A stretch of 64,000 nt of DNA from DATHRK01 sp035465395 (GTDB lineage: Bacteria > Gemmatimonadota > Gemmatimonadetes > Longimicrobiales > RSA9): assembly GCA_035465395.1 (NCBI GenBank), contig DATHRK010000051.1:53220-117219 (forward strand), given 5' to 3'. The position numbers and the translations under genes were made by a program. The notes under the pieces are model-generated. The model did not search any database. It worked only from the letters and a program-made list of their open reading frames with translations, and was not told the DNA's origin. Position 1 is the stretch's first letter. Every line of letters begins with the position of its first letter. Below, piece by piece: positions 8,186 to 16,170 of this stretch.

Positions 8186-8310
8186 TCATAGCCGGACGGA
8201 CGGCGTCGCCGCCAACGGGCACCCGAGCCCGTCGATTCGCCAGACGCCGCCCGCCGCTGTCAGCACGCACACCTCGCCCCCGCCGTCCCGTTCGAACGAG
8301 AGCACCCTTC
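8186..8310 (-). pseudogene. Possible C-terminal remnant of a PQQ-dependent sugar dehydrogenase-like gene
   Basis: Between the phospholipase D gene and the DEAD-like gene, one minus-strand frame reads VLSFERDGGGEVCVLTAAGG then VWRIDGLGC and soon ends in a TGA at 8186. This resembles the last blade of PQQ-dependent glucose/sorbosone dehydrogenase-type propellers (S-F-x-x-D-x-x-G-E-x-Y-V-L ... G-x-x-Y-R-I). Only about 40 residues are protein-like; upstream the frame enters the phospholipase D gene. I read it as a decayed 3' end; chance similarity cannot be excluded. Confidence 0.35.
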
Positions 8311-8312
8311 CG

Positions 8313-9596
8313 CTACAGGATTCGGCTGAAGAAGACATAGAACCGTTCCTTGAATCGCTCGACGACGCCTCGCGCCAGGAACGTTTCGAGGTCCAGTTCC
8401 GTTGCACGCTCCAGGTCCGCCAGAAAACGGTCCTCCAGACGTTTGGCCACGTCCTGGGCGTACACCATCAGCACGACCTCGTCGTTCAGCGACATCGAGC
8501 GGTTGTCGAAGTTCGCCGAGCCCACGCCGCTCCAGATCCCGTCCACGGTCAGAGTCTTGGCGTGCACCATGTTCGGCCCGAACTCGAAGATGCGAACTCC
8601 CCCGCGAAGCAGCTCTTCGAAGTGATGCCGTCCGGCGTGGTAGGTGGAGTCGCTGTCGATGTTCTCCTTCGTGGACATCAGCACGCGCACGTCCACGCCG
8701 CGCTCGACCGCCTCGACCAGGAAACGGCGAAAGTCGTCGTCCGGGACGAAGTAGGCGTTGGTGATGTAGAGCCGCTCGCGCGCCGCGGCGATGGACAGGG
8801 CGTGGTAGCGTTCGATCTTGGTGCTGCCGATCGAGGGCATGCCCGACACGAGCCCCGCGACGTGATCTCCTTCCAGCTCCCGAGGGGCATCCGGGAAGGC
8901 GCGCTCCCCTACCAGAAGCTCTCCCGTCGCCTCGGCCCAGTCCGCCGCGAACGCCGATTGGAGCTGCAGCACGGCCGGACCGCGAAAGCGCGCGCTGGTA
9001 TCGCGAACGGGATTCTCGCCCCACCAGTCGTCGTGGATGCAGAAGCCGCCCGTGTAGCCGATCCGGCCGTCGATGATCACGGTTCGGATGTGGCTGCGTT
9101 TCTGCCACTTGTAAAGCGTGCTGATGGTCAGGGGGCGGAAGATGTGGACGTCGACACCAGCGTCCCGGAGCTCGTCCCAGTAGGCGTCGGGCATGTCCCC
9201 CGATCCGAAGCGATCGTAGAGCAGGAGCACGTCCACGCCCGACCGCGCCCGTTCGATCAGGATCTCCTTCAGGCGGTCCGCCATCCCGCCCGGCTTGTAC
9301 CAGAAGACGTGCCAGGTGACCAGATCACGCGCCTGGGCCAGGTCCGCGAAGAGCCGCTCGCAGACCTCCGCGTCGTACAACACCTCGACCTCGTTGCCGG
9401 ACTCGATGGAGGTGTCGACGTGGCTTTCGATCTCGCGGCAGAAGCGGTCGCCGGACACGTCTGGGTCGGCGTCCTCCCCGAGCGCGCGCACGGAGCTGAC
9501 CGGGTTGCCGCGGGTCATGTACAGCACGCCGGCGAGGCCGAAGAAGAGGACGACCAGAGTCCCGACGACCGCCAGGATGATAGAGGTTGTGTCCAT
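8313..9596 (-). CDS. Phospholipase D-family protein, cardiolipin synthase-like
   Basis: 427 residues with an N-terminal membrane helix (about 5-26) and two PLD (HKD) domains. The second motif is canonical (H345-A-K347...D352, then GSANFDNRS). The first reads H169-I-R171...D176, with Arg instead of Lys. The layout, including YITNAYFVPDD between the domains, matches bacterial cardiolipin synthase / phosphatidyltransferase relatives that act on phosphatidylglycerol at the inner membrane. The ATG at 9596 is preferred over an upstream TTG because GGAGCG precedes it. The Lys-to-Arg change could alter chemistry, so exact activity is uncertain. It is preceded upstream by the terminator of the DUF5916 gene, so it has its own promoter. 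Confidence 0.85.
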   Translation of the reverse strand: MDTTSIILAVVGTLVVLFFGLAGVLYMTRGNPVSSVRALGEDADPDVSGDRFCREIESHVDTSIESGNEVEVLYDAEVCERLFADLAQARDLVTWHVFWYKPGGMADRLKEILIERARSGVDVLLLYDRFGSGDMPDAYWDELRDAGVDVHIFRPLTISTLYKWQKRSHIRTVIIDGRIGYTGGFCIHDDWWGENPVRDTSARFRGPAVLQLQSAFAADWAEATGELLVGERAFPDAPRELEGDHVAGLVSGMPSIGSTKIERYHALSIAAARERLYITNAYFVPDDDFRRFLVEAVERGVDVRVLMSTKENIDSDSTYHAGRHHFEELLRGGVRIFEFGPNMVHAKTLTVDGIWSGVGSANFDNRSMSLNDEVVLMVYAQDVAKRLEDRFLADLERATELDLETFLARGVVERFKERFYVFFSRIL

Positions 9597-9661
9597 GGCG
9601 CCCGCTCCGTCTCGCAAGGCACGGGCCGGGACGGGACGCGCCGTCGGGCCGGTGAGAGCGA

Positions 9662-9700
9662 AGAACCAAAACGGGGCGCGACCCGAAGGCCGCGCCCCGT
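9662..9700 (-). terminator. Rho-independent terminator after the DUF5916 outer-membrane gene
   Basis: On the minus strand a perfect 10-bp stem (ACGGGGCGCG / CGCGCCCCGT, 10-nt loop) is followed by TTTTGGTTCTTCG. It lies 22 nt beyond the stop of the DUF5916 gene and upstream of the phospholipase D gene, so it separates the two transcription units. Confidence 0.85.
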
Positions 9701-9722
9701 CCGTACCCGCCGGCGGTGAGGT

Positions 9723-12485
9723 CTACAATCCCAGCCAGTAGTTCACCTTGATCAGGAAGATGTTGTCAGATTCCGCATCGAACAGGGCGTCGCGGTCGCG
9801 GCCGAAATCGAAGTCGCCGACGCTGCCCACCGAGCTGCGATCCTGCGTCCAGACCAGGAAAAGCGTGGACCCGGGCCTGTACTCCCACCGGAAGACCGCG
9901 TTGCCCCGGAGCGACCGGAAGTTGAAGTCCGGATCGGAGACCGTGAAGCTCTCCGCCGGCCCCGCGCCGTCGGGGTCGATCACGTAATCCCCGTCGACCT
10001 GCTGGACCGTGCCGACGTCCTCGCCGTACACGCTCTTGGCCAGCTCACGCGGCGCGTCGAACTCCTTGAAACGGGAGAAGTCGTTGGCGCTGAAGAGCGG
10101 CTGCACGAACAGCTCGAGCGTCATCCTGGGATTGAAGGTGACGTTGAGGCGCGTGTTGAGAGACAGCGTCTTCTGGTCCAGGTCCGAGAAGACGTAGCGG
10201 GTCCCGAAGAAGTCCGTCGCCGTCGGGTCGTCGACCGCCGCGACGTACTGGGCGGTGCTCTGGCCCTTGCTGAAACCGGGGCTCACCGAGAGCCGCACGT
10301 TCGACACCGGCTTGAAGTTGATGCCGGCGTTGAAGTCGTAGTCGCGCGCGCCCTCGTCGTTGCGCCCGTGCGAGAACTGCCCGTGGAAGGAGATCTTCTT
10401 GCGGGAGTCGCTCTCCATCGACACCGACATGTAGTCGATCCCCGCCCTCCGGACCGCGGGCCCGCCCCGGGTGAGACGGTCGTCGATGGTGCTCGGGCGT
10501 GTCAGGTAGAAGCCGCTGAACCACCACCAGAACGGCGTCTGCGTACCCCCCCAGGCGTGGTACTGACGGTCGGTGAGGTCGCCGTCGAAGTTGTACTGCT
10601 GCTGCGCGCCCGCGGTGAAGTCCAGACGCCGGTAGTACTTCGTGGGCGAGGTGAACTGGCGGTTGACGTTCGCGTTCATCCAGACGAAGTCGGTGCGCGT
10701 CAGGAACGCGATGTCGTTGTTCTCGAAGCCCGGGCTGCGGGTGTTCAGGGCCGTCTCCCAGCGCCAGTCCCCCGATTCCTTGGCGAGACGCGTGTACGTT
10801 CCGAACCCGCGCATGGACGTCAGGGACGGATCGAAGCGGTCCGTGAACAGGCCGTTGCCGCCGTGCTCGCGGTCGGGTCGCTGGAAGTAGCGCGCGCTCG
10901 ATCGCTGCCGGCGGAGAATCGCCTCTTCGGACCCGGAGATGCTCGTCATCGCGGCGTTGGCCATGAGGCGGTAGGTCCGGTCGCCCCACCACAGCTGGCC
11001 GTCGATGCCGAACCCCTCCGCGTGCGAGTTCATGATGCTCGCGAGGTCGGGATCATCCAGGTCGCGCACGACCGACGTGACGATGCCGCCCACCTGCAGG
11101 TCGCCGTCCAGCAGGTCCCGCTTGACCCGCCCGACGAAGTAGTTGCTCAGCGGCTCTACGCGACGCTCGAAGCGTTCCGACCCCGCGACCACCTCTGCGT
11201 CCTCGGCGCCCGTCACGGCGTTCATCAGGCCGATCGACCAGCCGCCACCGGTGCGGCCGGTGACCTTGGCCGCGCCCAGGATCGTGGTGTTGTCGGGCAC
11301 GTCCGCGTAGTCCCCGGCGTCGTGCGCGAAGGAGGCGCCCTGGGGCGGCCGGCCGATGCGGCGCGTGAACGTCATGCTCAGCGACGACACGTTCGAGCAG
11401 AAGTAGCAGTTGAAGCCGCCGTAGCTGAAGAGCCCCTGCCCTTCGATGAAGAACTCGCGCTTCTCCGGAAAGAAGGTCTCGAACGCGCTCAGGTTGACCA
11501 CGGCCGGGTCCACCTCAGCCTGTCCGAAGTCGGGATTGATGGTCGCGTTCAGGGTGAGGTTGGAGGTCAGCAGGTACTTCAGATCGACGCCCGCTCGCGG
11601 CTTCACCTCGGTCTCGTCGACGAACGGATTGCCCTCCTCGACGGACCCGCGGTGCAGCGTCGTGGAAACGACGTACGGCAGCACCTCGAGCTTGTTGGTG
11701 CCCACCGCCGGGGCCTCGATGCCCTCGAGGTGGCCGTAACGAGACGGTCCGCCCGATTCGTTCTTCCGCCAGAACGACCACACCTGCGACTCGTTCAGCC
11801 GGTGCACGAACCGGTTGATCTGGAGCCCCCAGCGCTGATCGGTCCCCTGCGGAAAGCGGAGCTGCGAGAACGGGATCTCGAACTCGGCGGTCCAGCCCAG
11901 CGAGTCGACCTTCGCGTCCGCGCGCCACACGGGGTTCCAGGAGTCGTCGAGGAACGACCCGCCCGGCCCGAACGCGTCGCCGCGCACGCCCGCCGGGTTG
12001 ATCGAGAGCTCGGTCTGTCCGAGGTGGTCCAGGAACGTGTCGAAGGTGATCGTCAGCTGGTCGCTGTCCGGCCAGTTGTCCCGCCGAACGAGGCGCGACA
12101 CGACGCCTTCTGCGCCCATGTCGTCGTACATGCGCGCGCCGACATAGAGCGTCTTGTCATCGAAGACGAAGCGGACTTCCGTGCGTTGCGTCGCCGGCTC
12201 CCCTTCGTTCGGATCGCGCTGGATGAACTCCGTCACGGCCGGTGCGCTGGCCCAGATCGGCTCATCCAGGCGGCCATCGAGCTCGATCGTTCCGGTGAGC
12301 CGCACGGCGCGGGCGAGCGGCGCGAGGCGTTCGTGGGCCGCGTCGCCGGCCGGCGGCGTGACGGCGGTCGCCGTTCCGCCTCCGCCGGTGTCAGAGATGG
12401 CGGCATCCTGAGCGGCTGTTGCTGCGGGCATTGCCAGGAACGCGCAGACCGCCACGGCCAGCGTATGGATCGGACGTCGGGTCAT
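9723..12485 (-). CDS. CBM9-like / DUF5916 outer-membrane protein
   Basis: 920 residues: Sec signal peptide (about 1-25, ending AATAAQ), a CBM9-like beta-sandwich at about 55-240 (GRLDEPIWASAPAV; FVFDDKTLYVGARMYD), then a long C-terminal DUF5916 region rich in alternating aromatic strands. The tail ends in NIFLIKVNYWLGL, typical of an outer-membrane barrel. Other landmarks are INPDFGQAEVDPAVVNLSAFE and FFPEKREFFIEG. The family is common in Bacteroidota and Gemmatimonadota beside secreted peptidases; ligand and function are unknown. The ATG at 12485 is chosen for the signal peptide. The divergent spacer before the GDPD gene contains an A+T-rich island (TAAATAT on the minus strand near 12580) that could be its -10 region. 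Confidence 0.88.
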   Translation of the reverse strand: MTRRPIHTLAVAVCAFLAMPAATAAQDAAISDTGGGGTATAVTPPAGDAAHERLAPLARAVRLTGTIELDGRLDEPIWASAPAVTEFIQRDPNEGEPATQRTEVRFVFDDKTLYVGARMYDDMGAEGVVSRLVRRDNWPDSDQLTITFDTFLDHLGQTELSINPAGVRGDAFGPGGSFLDDSWNPVWRADAKVDSLGWTAEFEIPFSQLRFPQGTDQRWGLQINRFVHRLNESQVWSFWRKNESGGPSRYGHLEGIEAPAVGTNKLEVLPYVVSTTLHRGSVEEGNPFVDETEVKPRAGVDLKYLLTSNLTLNATINPDFGQAEVDPAVVNLSAFETFFPEKREFFIEGQGLFSYGGFNCYFCSNVSSLSMTFTRRIGRPPQGASFAHDAGDYADVPDNTTILGAAKVTGRTGGGWSIGLMNAVTGAEDAEVVAGSERFERRVEPLSNYFVGRVKRDLLDGDLQVGGIVTSVVRDLDDPDLASIMNSHAEGFGIDGQLWWGDRTYRLMANAAMTSISGSEEAILRRQRSSARYFQRPDREHGGNGLFTDRFDPSLTSMRGFGTYTRLAKESGDWRWETALNTRSPGFENNDIAFLTRTDFVWMNANVNRQFTSPTKYYRRLDFTAGAQQQYNFDGDLTDRQYHAWGGTQTPFWWWFSGFYLTRPSTIDDRLTRGGPAVRRAGIDYMSVSMESDSRKKISFHGQFSHGRNDEGARDYDFNAGINFKPVSNVRLSVSPGFSKGQSTAQYVAAVDDPTATDFFGTRYVFSDLDQKTLSLNTRLNVTFNPRMTLELFVQPLFSANDFSRFKEFDAPRELAKSVYGEDVGTVQQVDGDYVIDPDGAGPAESFTVSDPDFNFRSLRGNAVFRWEYRPGSTLFLVWTQDRSSVGSVGDFDFGRDRDALFDAESDNIFLIKVNYWLGL

Positions 12486-12627
12486 GGATCGAGCCGGTAC
12501 TCTCGGGGGCACTGCGGCCGCCTCCCGGCGGCGGGGTCCAGTCGTACGATGCCGTCCGCGACCGTGGGGTTGGTAGATATTTAGCATCCGACTTGTCCGG
12601 GAATTGTTGGGGTCCCATCCTCGCTGG

Positions 12628-13353
12628 ATGGAGCTGATCGCTCATCGCGGGCTCAGCGCCCGCGCGCCCGAGAACACCCTGGCCGCCCTGCGGCTCGCGC
12701 TGGACGAGCGCGCTGACGGCGTCGAGTGGGACGTCCAGGCGAGTGCGGACGGTGTGCCGATCCTCTTGCACGACGACACGCTCGATCGAACCACGGACGG
12801 GTCCGGTCGGGCGGGCGGATACACTCTGGCGGAGCTGCGTTCCCTGGACGCCGGGTCGTGGTTCGACAGCTCCTACGGCGGCCAGCCGATTCCTTCGCTG
12901 GCCGAGGCCCTGGCGCTCACCGCCGGGCGGTGTGAGCGCATCTATCCCGAGCTGAAGGCGGGCATGGGAGGACCGGTGATCGAACGGGTCGTGGATGAGA
13001 TCGCAGCGGCGGGCTGGAGCGAGGGGGCGACGGTGATCTCGTTGGACTGGGATGCTCTGGCCGAGGTCCGGCGACGCTCCGGCCTACGGATCGGCTTCAT
13101 CGTAGAGCGGGCGGAAGACTTCGAGCGCGCGGTCGACCTCGCCCGGGGAGATGGCAACGCCATCGTGGATCCCGACCGTCGCGTCCTGCTCGCGGACCCC
13201 GCAAAAGCGGCGCTGGCCACGAGCGAGGGGGTGCCCCTCGCGAGCTGGACCGTCAACGACCCCGACGAAGCGGCGGCTCTCCTGGCCATGGGCGTCCGCG
13301 GGCTCACGACCGACGACGTCGGGGCGCTGCGGGCGGGCGTGGAGGGCGCTTGA
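12628..13353 (+). CDS. ugpQ: Glycerophosphodiester phosphodiesterase
   Basis: A 241-residue cytosolic GDPD that hydrolyses glycerophosphodiesters to glycerol-3-phosphate and an alcohol. Seen: IAHRGLSARAPENTLAAL (catalytic H6/R7 and the metal-binding E), EWDVQASADGVPILLHDDTL (catalytic second His and metal acids), a central YPELKAG (metal-ligand Glu) and a C-terminal SWTVNDPDEA. The ATG at 12628 begins the conserved core immediately; no clear Shine-Dalgarno is seen and an in-frame TTG at 12604 is the alternative. Its stop overlaps the TTG start of the SGNH hydrolase gene (TTGA), which suggests coupled translation. Confidence 0.92.
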   Translation: MELIAHRGLSARAPENTLAALRLALDERADGVEWDVQASADGVPILLHDDTLDRTTDGSGRAGGYTLAELRSLDAGSWFDSSYGGQPIPSLAEALALTAGRCERIYPELKAGMGGPVIERVVDEIAAAGWSEGATVISLDWDALAEVRRRSGLRIGFIVERAEDFERAVDLARGDGNAIVDPDRRVLLADPAKAALATSEGVPLASWTVNDPDEAAALLAMGVRGLTTDDVGALRAGVEGA

Positions 13354-14135
13354 GATCGCGCGCCGGAACCGCCCTGCTCGTCGTCTGCGCGCTGGCGTGC
13401 GAGGCGCCCGCATCGGACCCGCCCGCGCCTGACGCTGCGCCGTTTCTCGCCGCCGCCGAATCGGCCTCCGTCCGACCGCCCCCCAGCGCCTGCGGGCCGG
13501 TGCACGTCGTCGTGCTGGGATCCTCCACGGCCGCCGGCATTGGCCCGGCCGACAGCGCCAACGCCTGGGTGTCGCGCTACCGGCGCCACCTGCAAGCGGA
13601 CCCGGCGGGGCATCGATTGACCAGTCTCGCGCTGGGCGGCTACAACACCTTCCGCCTGCTGCCGTCGGGTCTGGGCGGGGACGAGGACCGGCTGCGTCCC
13701 GACACCACGCGGAACATCGACCGCGCTCTGGCGATCGACGCCGACGCGATCGTGATCAACCTGCCCTCGAACGACGCCAACCTCGGCATCGACGTCGCGA
13801 CCCAGCTGGCCAACTACGATACGATCGTCGCGCGCGCCGCCGCCGCCGGCGTGCCGGTGTGGGTCACCACCACGCAGCCGCGTGATTTCGACGCGGATCG
13901 GAGGGCCAACGCATTCGCGATGCGCGACTCGACGCTGGCCCGATTCGGCGGCCGGGCGATCGACTTCTTCACCGGCCTCGGGCGTCCGGACGGCACCATC
14001 TCGGCGCCGTTCGGCGCGGGCGACGGCGTCCACCTGAACGACGCGGCGCACGCCGTCCTCTTCGCGCGCGTGGCGGACGCCCGGATCCCCGAGTCGGTGT
14101 CGTGCGGAGTCGCGCCTACCGCCCCCCAGGGATAG
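13350..14135 (+). CDS. SGNH/GDSL-family hydrolase lipoprotein
   Basis: 261 residues with lipobox VCALAC at about 12-17. The SGNH fold is seen as block I VVLGSSTAAGIG (nucleophile Ser in GSS rather than GDS), block III NLPSNDAN (Asn), and block V DGVHLNDAAH (catalytic Asp/His). Such enzymes remove acyl groups from lipids or polysaccharides in the envelope. The start is a TTG at 13350 that overlaps the stop of the GDPD gene as TTGA, with GGAGGG a few bases upstream. Pairing with a glycerophosphodiesterase suggests a shared lipid turnover role, but this is inferred from coupling only. Confidence 0.85.
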   Translation: MRSRAGTALLVVCALACEAPASDPPAPDAAPFLAAAESASVRPPPSACGPVHVVVLGSSTAAGIGPADSANAWVSRYRRHLQADPAGHRLTSLALGGYNTFRLLPSGLGGDEDRLRPDTTRNIDRALAIDADAIVINLPSNDANLGIDVATQLANYDTIVARAAAAGVPVWVTTTQPRDFDADRRANAFAMRDSTLARFGGRAIDFFTGLGRPDGTISAPFGAGDGVHLNDAAHAVLFARVADARIPESVSCGVAPTAPQG

Positions 14136-14356
14136 CGCGCGATCAGAGGGACGCCGGAGCGGCGCCGCCTTGCACGCCGCGGCTCGGGACACCGCCCGGG
14201 CGCCGGCGGCCTGGCCATGCCGTCACGGCTCTGCAGCGGCGGCGCGGGACGGCTCGTCGCGCCTCTCGCGGTGGCTGTCCCGGCGCGATAGTCTCGGCGT
14301 CCGCGCACGGGCCTACGGTCGGGCCGGCGCGAGTCGGAGACACGCGAGCGAGAGCG

Positions 14357-16042
14357 ATGACGGATACGACGCGGTTCATCTACGTGATGAAGGACCTCCG
14401 CAAGGTGGTCCCGCCAAAGCGGGAGGTGCTCAAAGGCATCTGGCTGTCCTTCTACCCCGGCGCGAAGATCGGCGTCGTCGGGCCCAACGGCGCCGGTAAG
14501 AGCACGCTGCTGCGCATCATGGCCGGGGTCGATACGGACTTCCAGGGCGAGGCATGGCCGGCCAAGGGCACGCGCGTCGCCTACCTGCCGCAGGAACCGG
14601 AGCTCGATCCCACCATGGACGTGCGCGGCAACGTCGAGCAGGGCGTCGCCGAGCAGCGCGCCCTGCTCGCGCGCTACGACGAGGTGAACGCGCGCTTCGC
14701 CGAGCCGATGTCGGACGACGCGATGCAGGACCTGATCGAGGAGCAGGGCCGGATTCAGGACGCCATCGAGGCGGGCGGCCTGTGGGACCTGGACCGCAAG
14801 GTCGAGATCGCCATGGACGCGCTGCGGCTCCCCCCCGGAGACGCCGATGTGGGCCCGCTGTCCGGCGGCGAGAAGCGCCGGGTCGCGCTGTGCCGCGTGT
14901 TGTTGTCGGAGCCCGACATGCTGCTCCTGGACGAACCGACGAACCACCTGGATGCGGAGTCCGTGGCGTGGCTGGAGCGGCACCTGGCGGAGTTCCGCGG
15001 GACCATCGTCGCGATCACGCACGACCGCTACTTCCTGGACAACGTGGCCGAATGGATCCTGGAGCTCGACCGCGGCGCGGGTTTCCCCTACGAAGGCAAC
15101 TACTCGTCGTGGCTGCAGCAGAAGCGCGAACGCCTGCGGGTGGAGGAGAAGGGCGAGTCGGCTCGCCAGCGCACGCTCCAGCGCGAGCTCGACTGGGTGC
15201 GTATGGCCCCCCGCGCCCGGCAGGCCAAGGGCAAGGCCCGTCTGAACGCGTTCGAGGAGCTGATGGGGCAGGACCCGGCGGAGCAGATCCGCACCGCCGA
15301 GATCCTGATCCCGCCGGGACCGCGGCTGGGCGACGAGGTCATCGTCGCCGAGGGGCTGACCAAGGCCTACGGCGACAAGCTCCTCTTCGAGGACCTCAGC
15401 TTCAACGTGCCCCGCGGGGCCCTCGTGGGCATCATCGGGCCGAACGGCGCGGGCAAGACCACTCTGTTCCGCATGCTCACCGGCCAGGAGCAGCCGGATG
15501 CCGGCTCGCTGCGCCTCGGGCCCACGGTCGAGCTGGCCTACGTGGACCAGTCGCGCTCCGCGCTCGACGCGGACCGTACGGTGTGGGAGGAGGTCACCGG
15601 CGGCCGGGAGACGATTCCTGTCGGAAATGCCGAGATGAACAGCCGCGCTTACCTGTCGGGCTTCAACTTCCGGGGCCCCGACCAGCAGAAGAAAGTCGGT
15701 GTCCTGTCGGGCGGAGAGCGGAACCGCGCCCACCTCGCCAAGCTGCTCCGGTCCGGAGGCAACGTCCTGCTCCTGGACGAGCCCACCAACGACCTCGACG
15801 TGGACACCCTCCGCGCCCTCGAGGACGCCATTCTCCGGTTCGCGGGCAACGCCCTGGTCATCAGCCACGATCGCTGGTTCCTGGACCGCATTGCCACGCA
15901 CATGCTCGTCTTCGAAGGCGACAGCCGGGTGCGGTGGATCGAGGGCAACTTCCACGACTACGAGGAGGACCGGAAACGCCGGCTGGGCGCCGACGCGGAG
16001 CAGCCACACCGCATCCGCTACAGGAAGCTGAGCGCAACGTAG
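14357..16042 (+). CDS. ettA: Energy-dependent translational throttle protein EttA (ABC-F)
   Basis: 561 residues, close to E. coli EttA (555). Two ABC domains without membrane segments: Walker A GPNGAGKST (42-49) and GPNGAGKTT (361-369), signatures LSGGEKRR and LSGGERNR, Walker B LLLDEPTNH and LLLDEPTND. Between them lies the charged P-site tRNA interaction linker, with many Arg/Lys (about 245-310). The EttA arm insertion (about 95-140) is present in the first domain. ABC-F EttA binds the ribosomal E site and gates elongation by ATP/ADP ratio. The ATG at 14357 begins the conserved N-terminus; longer in-frame starts are rejected as low-complexity. A good terminator follows. Confidence 0.95.
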   Translation: MTDTTRFIYVMKDLRKVVPPKREVLKGIWLSFYPGAKIGVVGPNGAGKSTLLRIMAGVDTDFQGEAWPAKGTRVAYLPQEPELDPTMDVRGNVEQGVAEQRALLARYDEVNARFAEPMSDDAMQDLIEEQGRIQDAIEAGGLWDLDRKVEIAMDALRLPPGDADVGPLSGGEKRRVALCRVLLSEPDMLLLDEPTNHLDAESVAWLERHLAEFRGTIVAITHDRYFLDNVAEWILELDRGAGFPYEGNYSSWLQQKRERLRVEEKGESARQRTLQRELDWVRMAPRARQAKGKARLNAFEELMGQDPAEQIRTAEILIPPGPRLGDEVIVAEGLTKAYGDKLLFEDLSFNVPRGALVGIIGPNGAGKTTLFRMLTGQEQPDAGSLRLGPTVELAYVDQSRSALDADRTVWEEVTGGRETIPVGNAEMNSRAYLSGFNFRGPDQQKKVGVLSGGERNRAHLAKLLRSGGNVLLLDEPTNDLDVDTLRALEDAILRFAGNALVISHDRWFLDRIATHMLVFEGDSRVRWIEGNFHDYEEDRKRRLGADAEQPHRIRYRKLSAT

Positions 16043-16058
16043 GTCAGTGGCCGCTCGA

Positions 16059-16094
16059 CGGAGGCGCGCAGGCCCGTGCGCGCCTCCGATTCTC
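16059..16094 (+). terminator. Terminator after ettA
   Basis: A perfect 12-bp stem, CGGAGGCGCGCA / TGCGCGCCTCCG with a 6-nt loop, lies 17 nt after the ettA stop and is followed by ATTCTCCT, a weak pyrimidine-rich tail. Confidence 0.65.
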
Positions 16095-16170
16095 CTGGCT
16101 CCCGCGCCGGGCCGGAACTAGCTTGGTGACAGTTCCTCTCCCCGGTTGAACCACAACCCCACGAACCATC

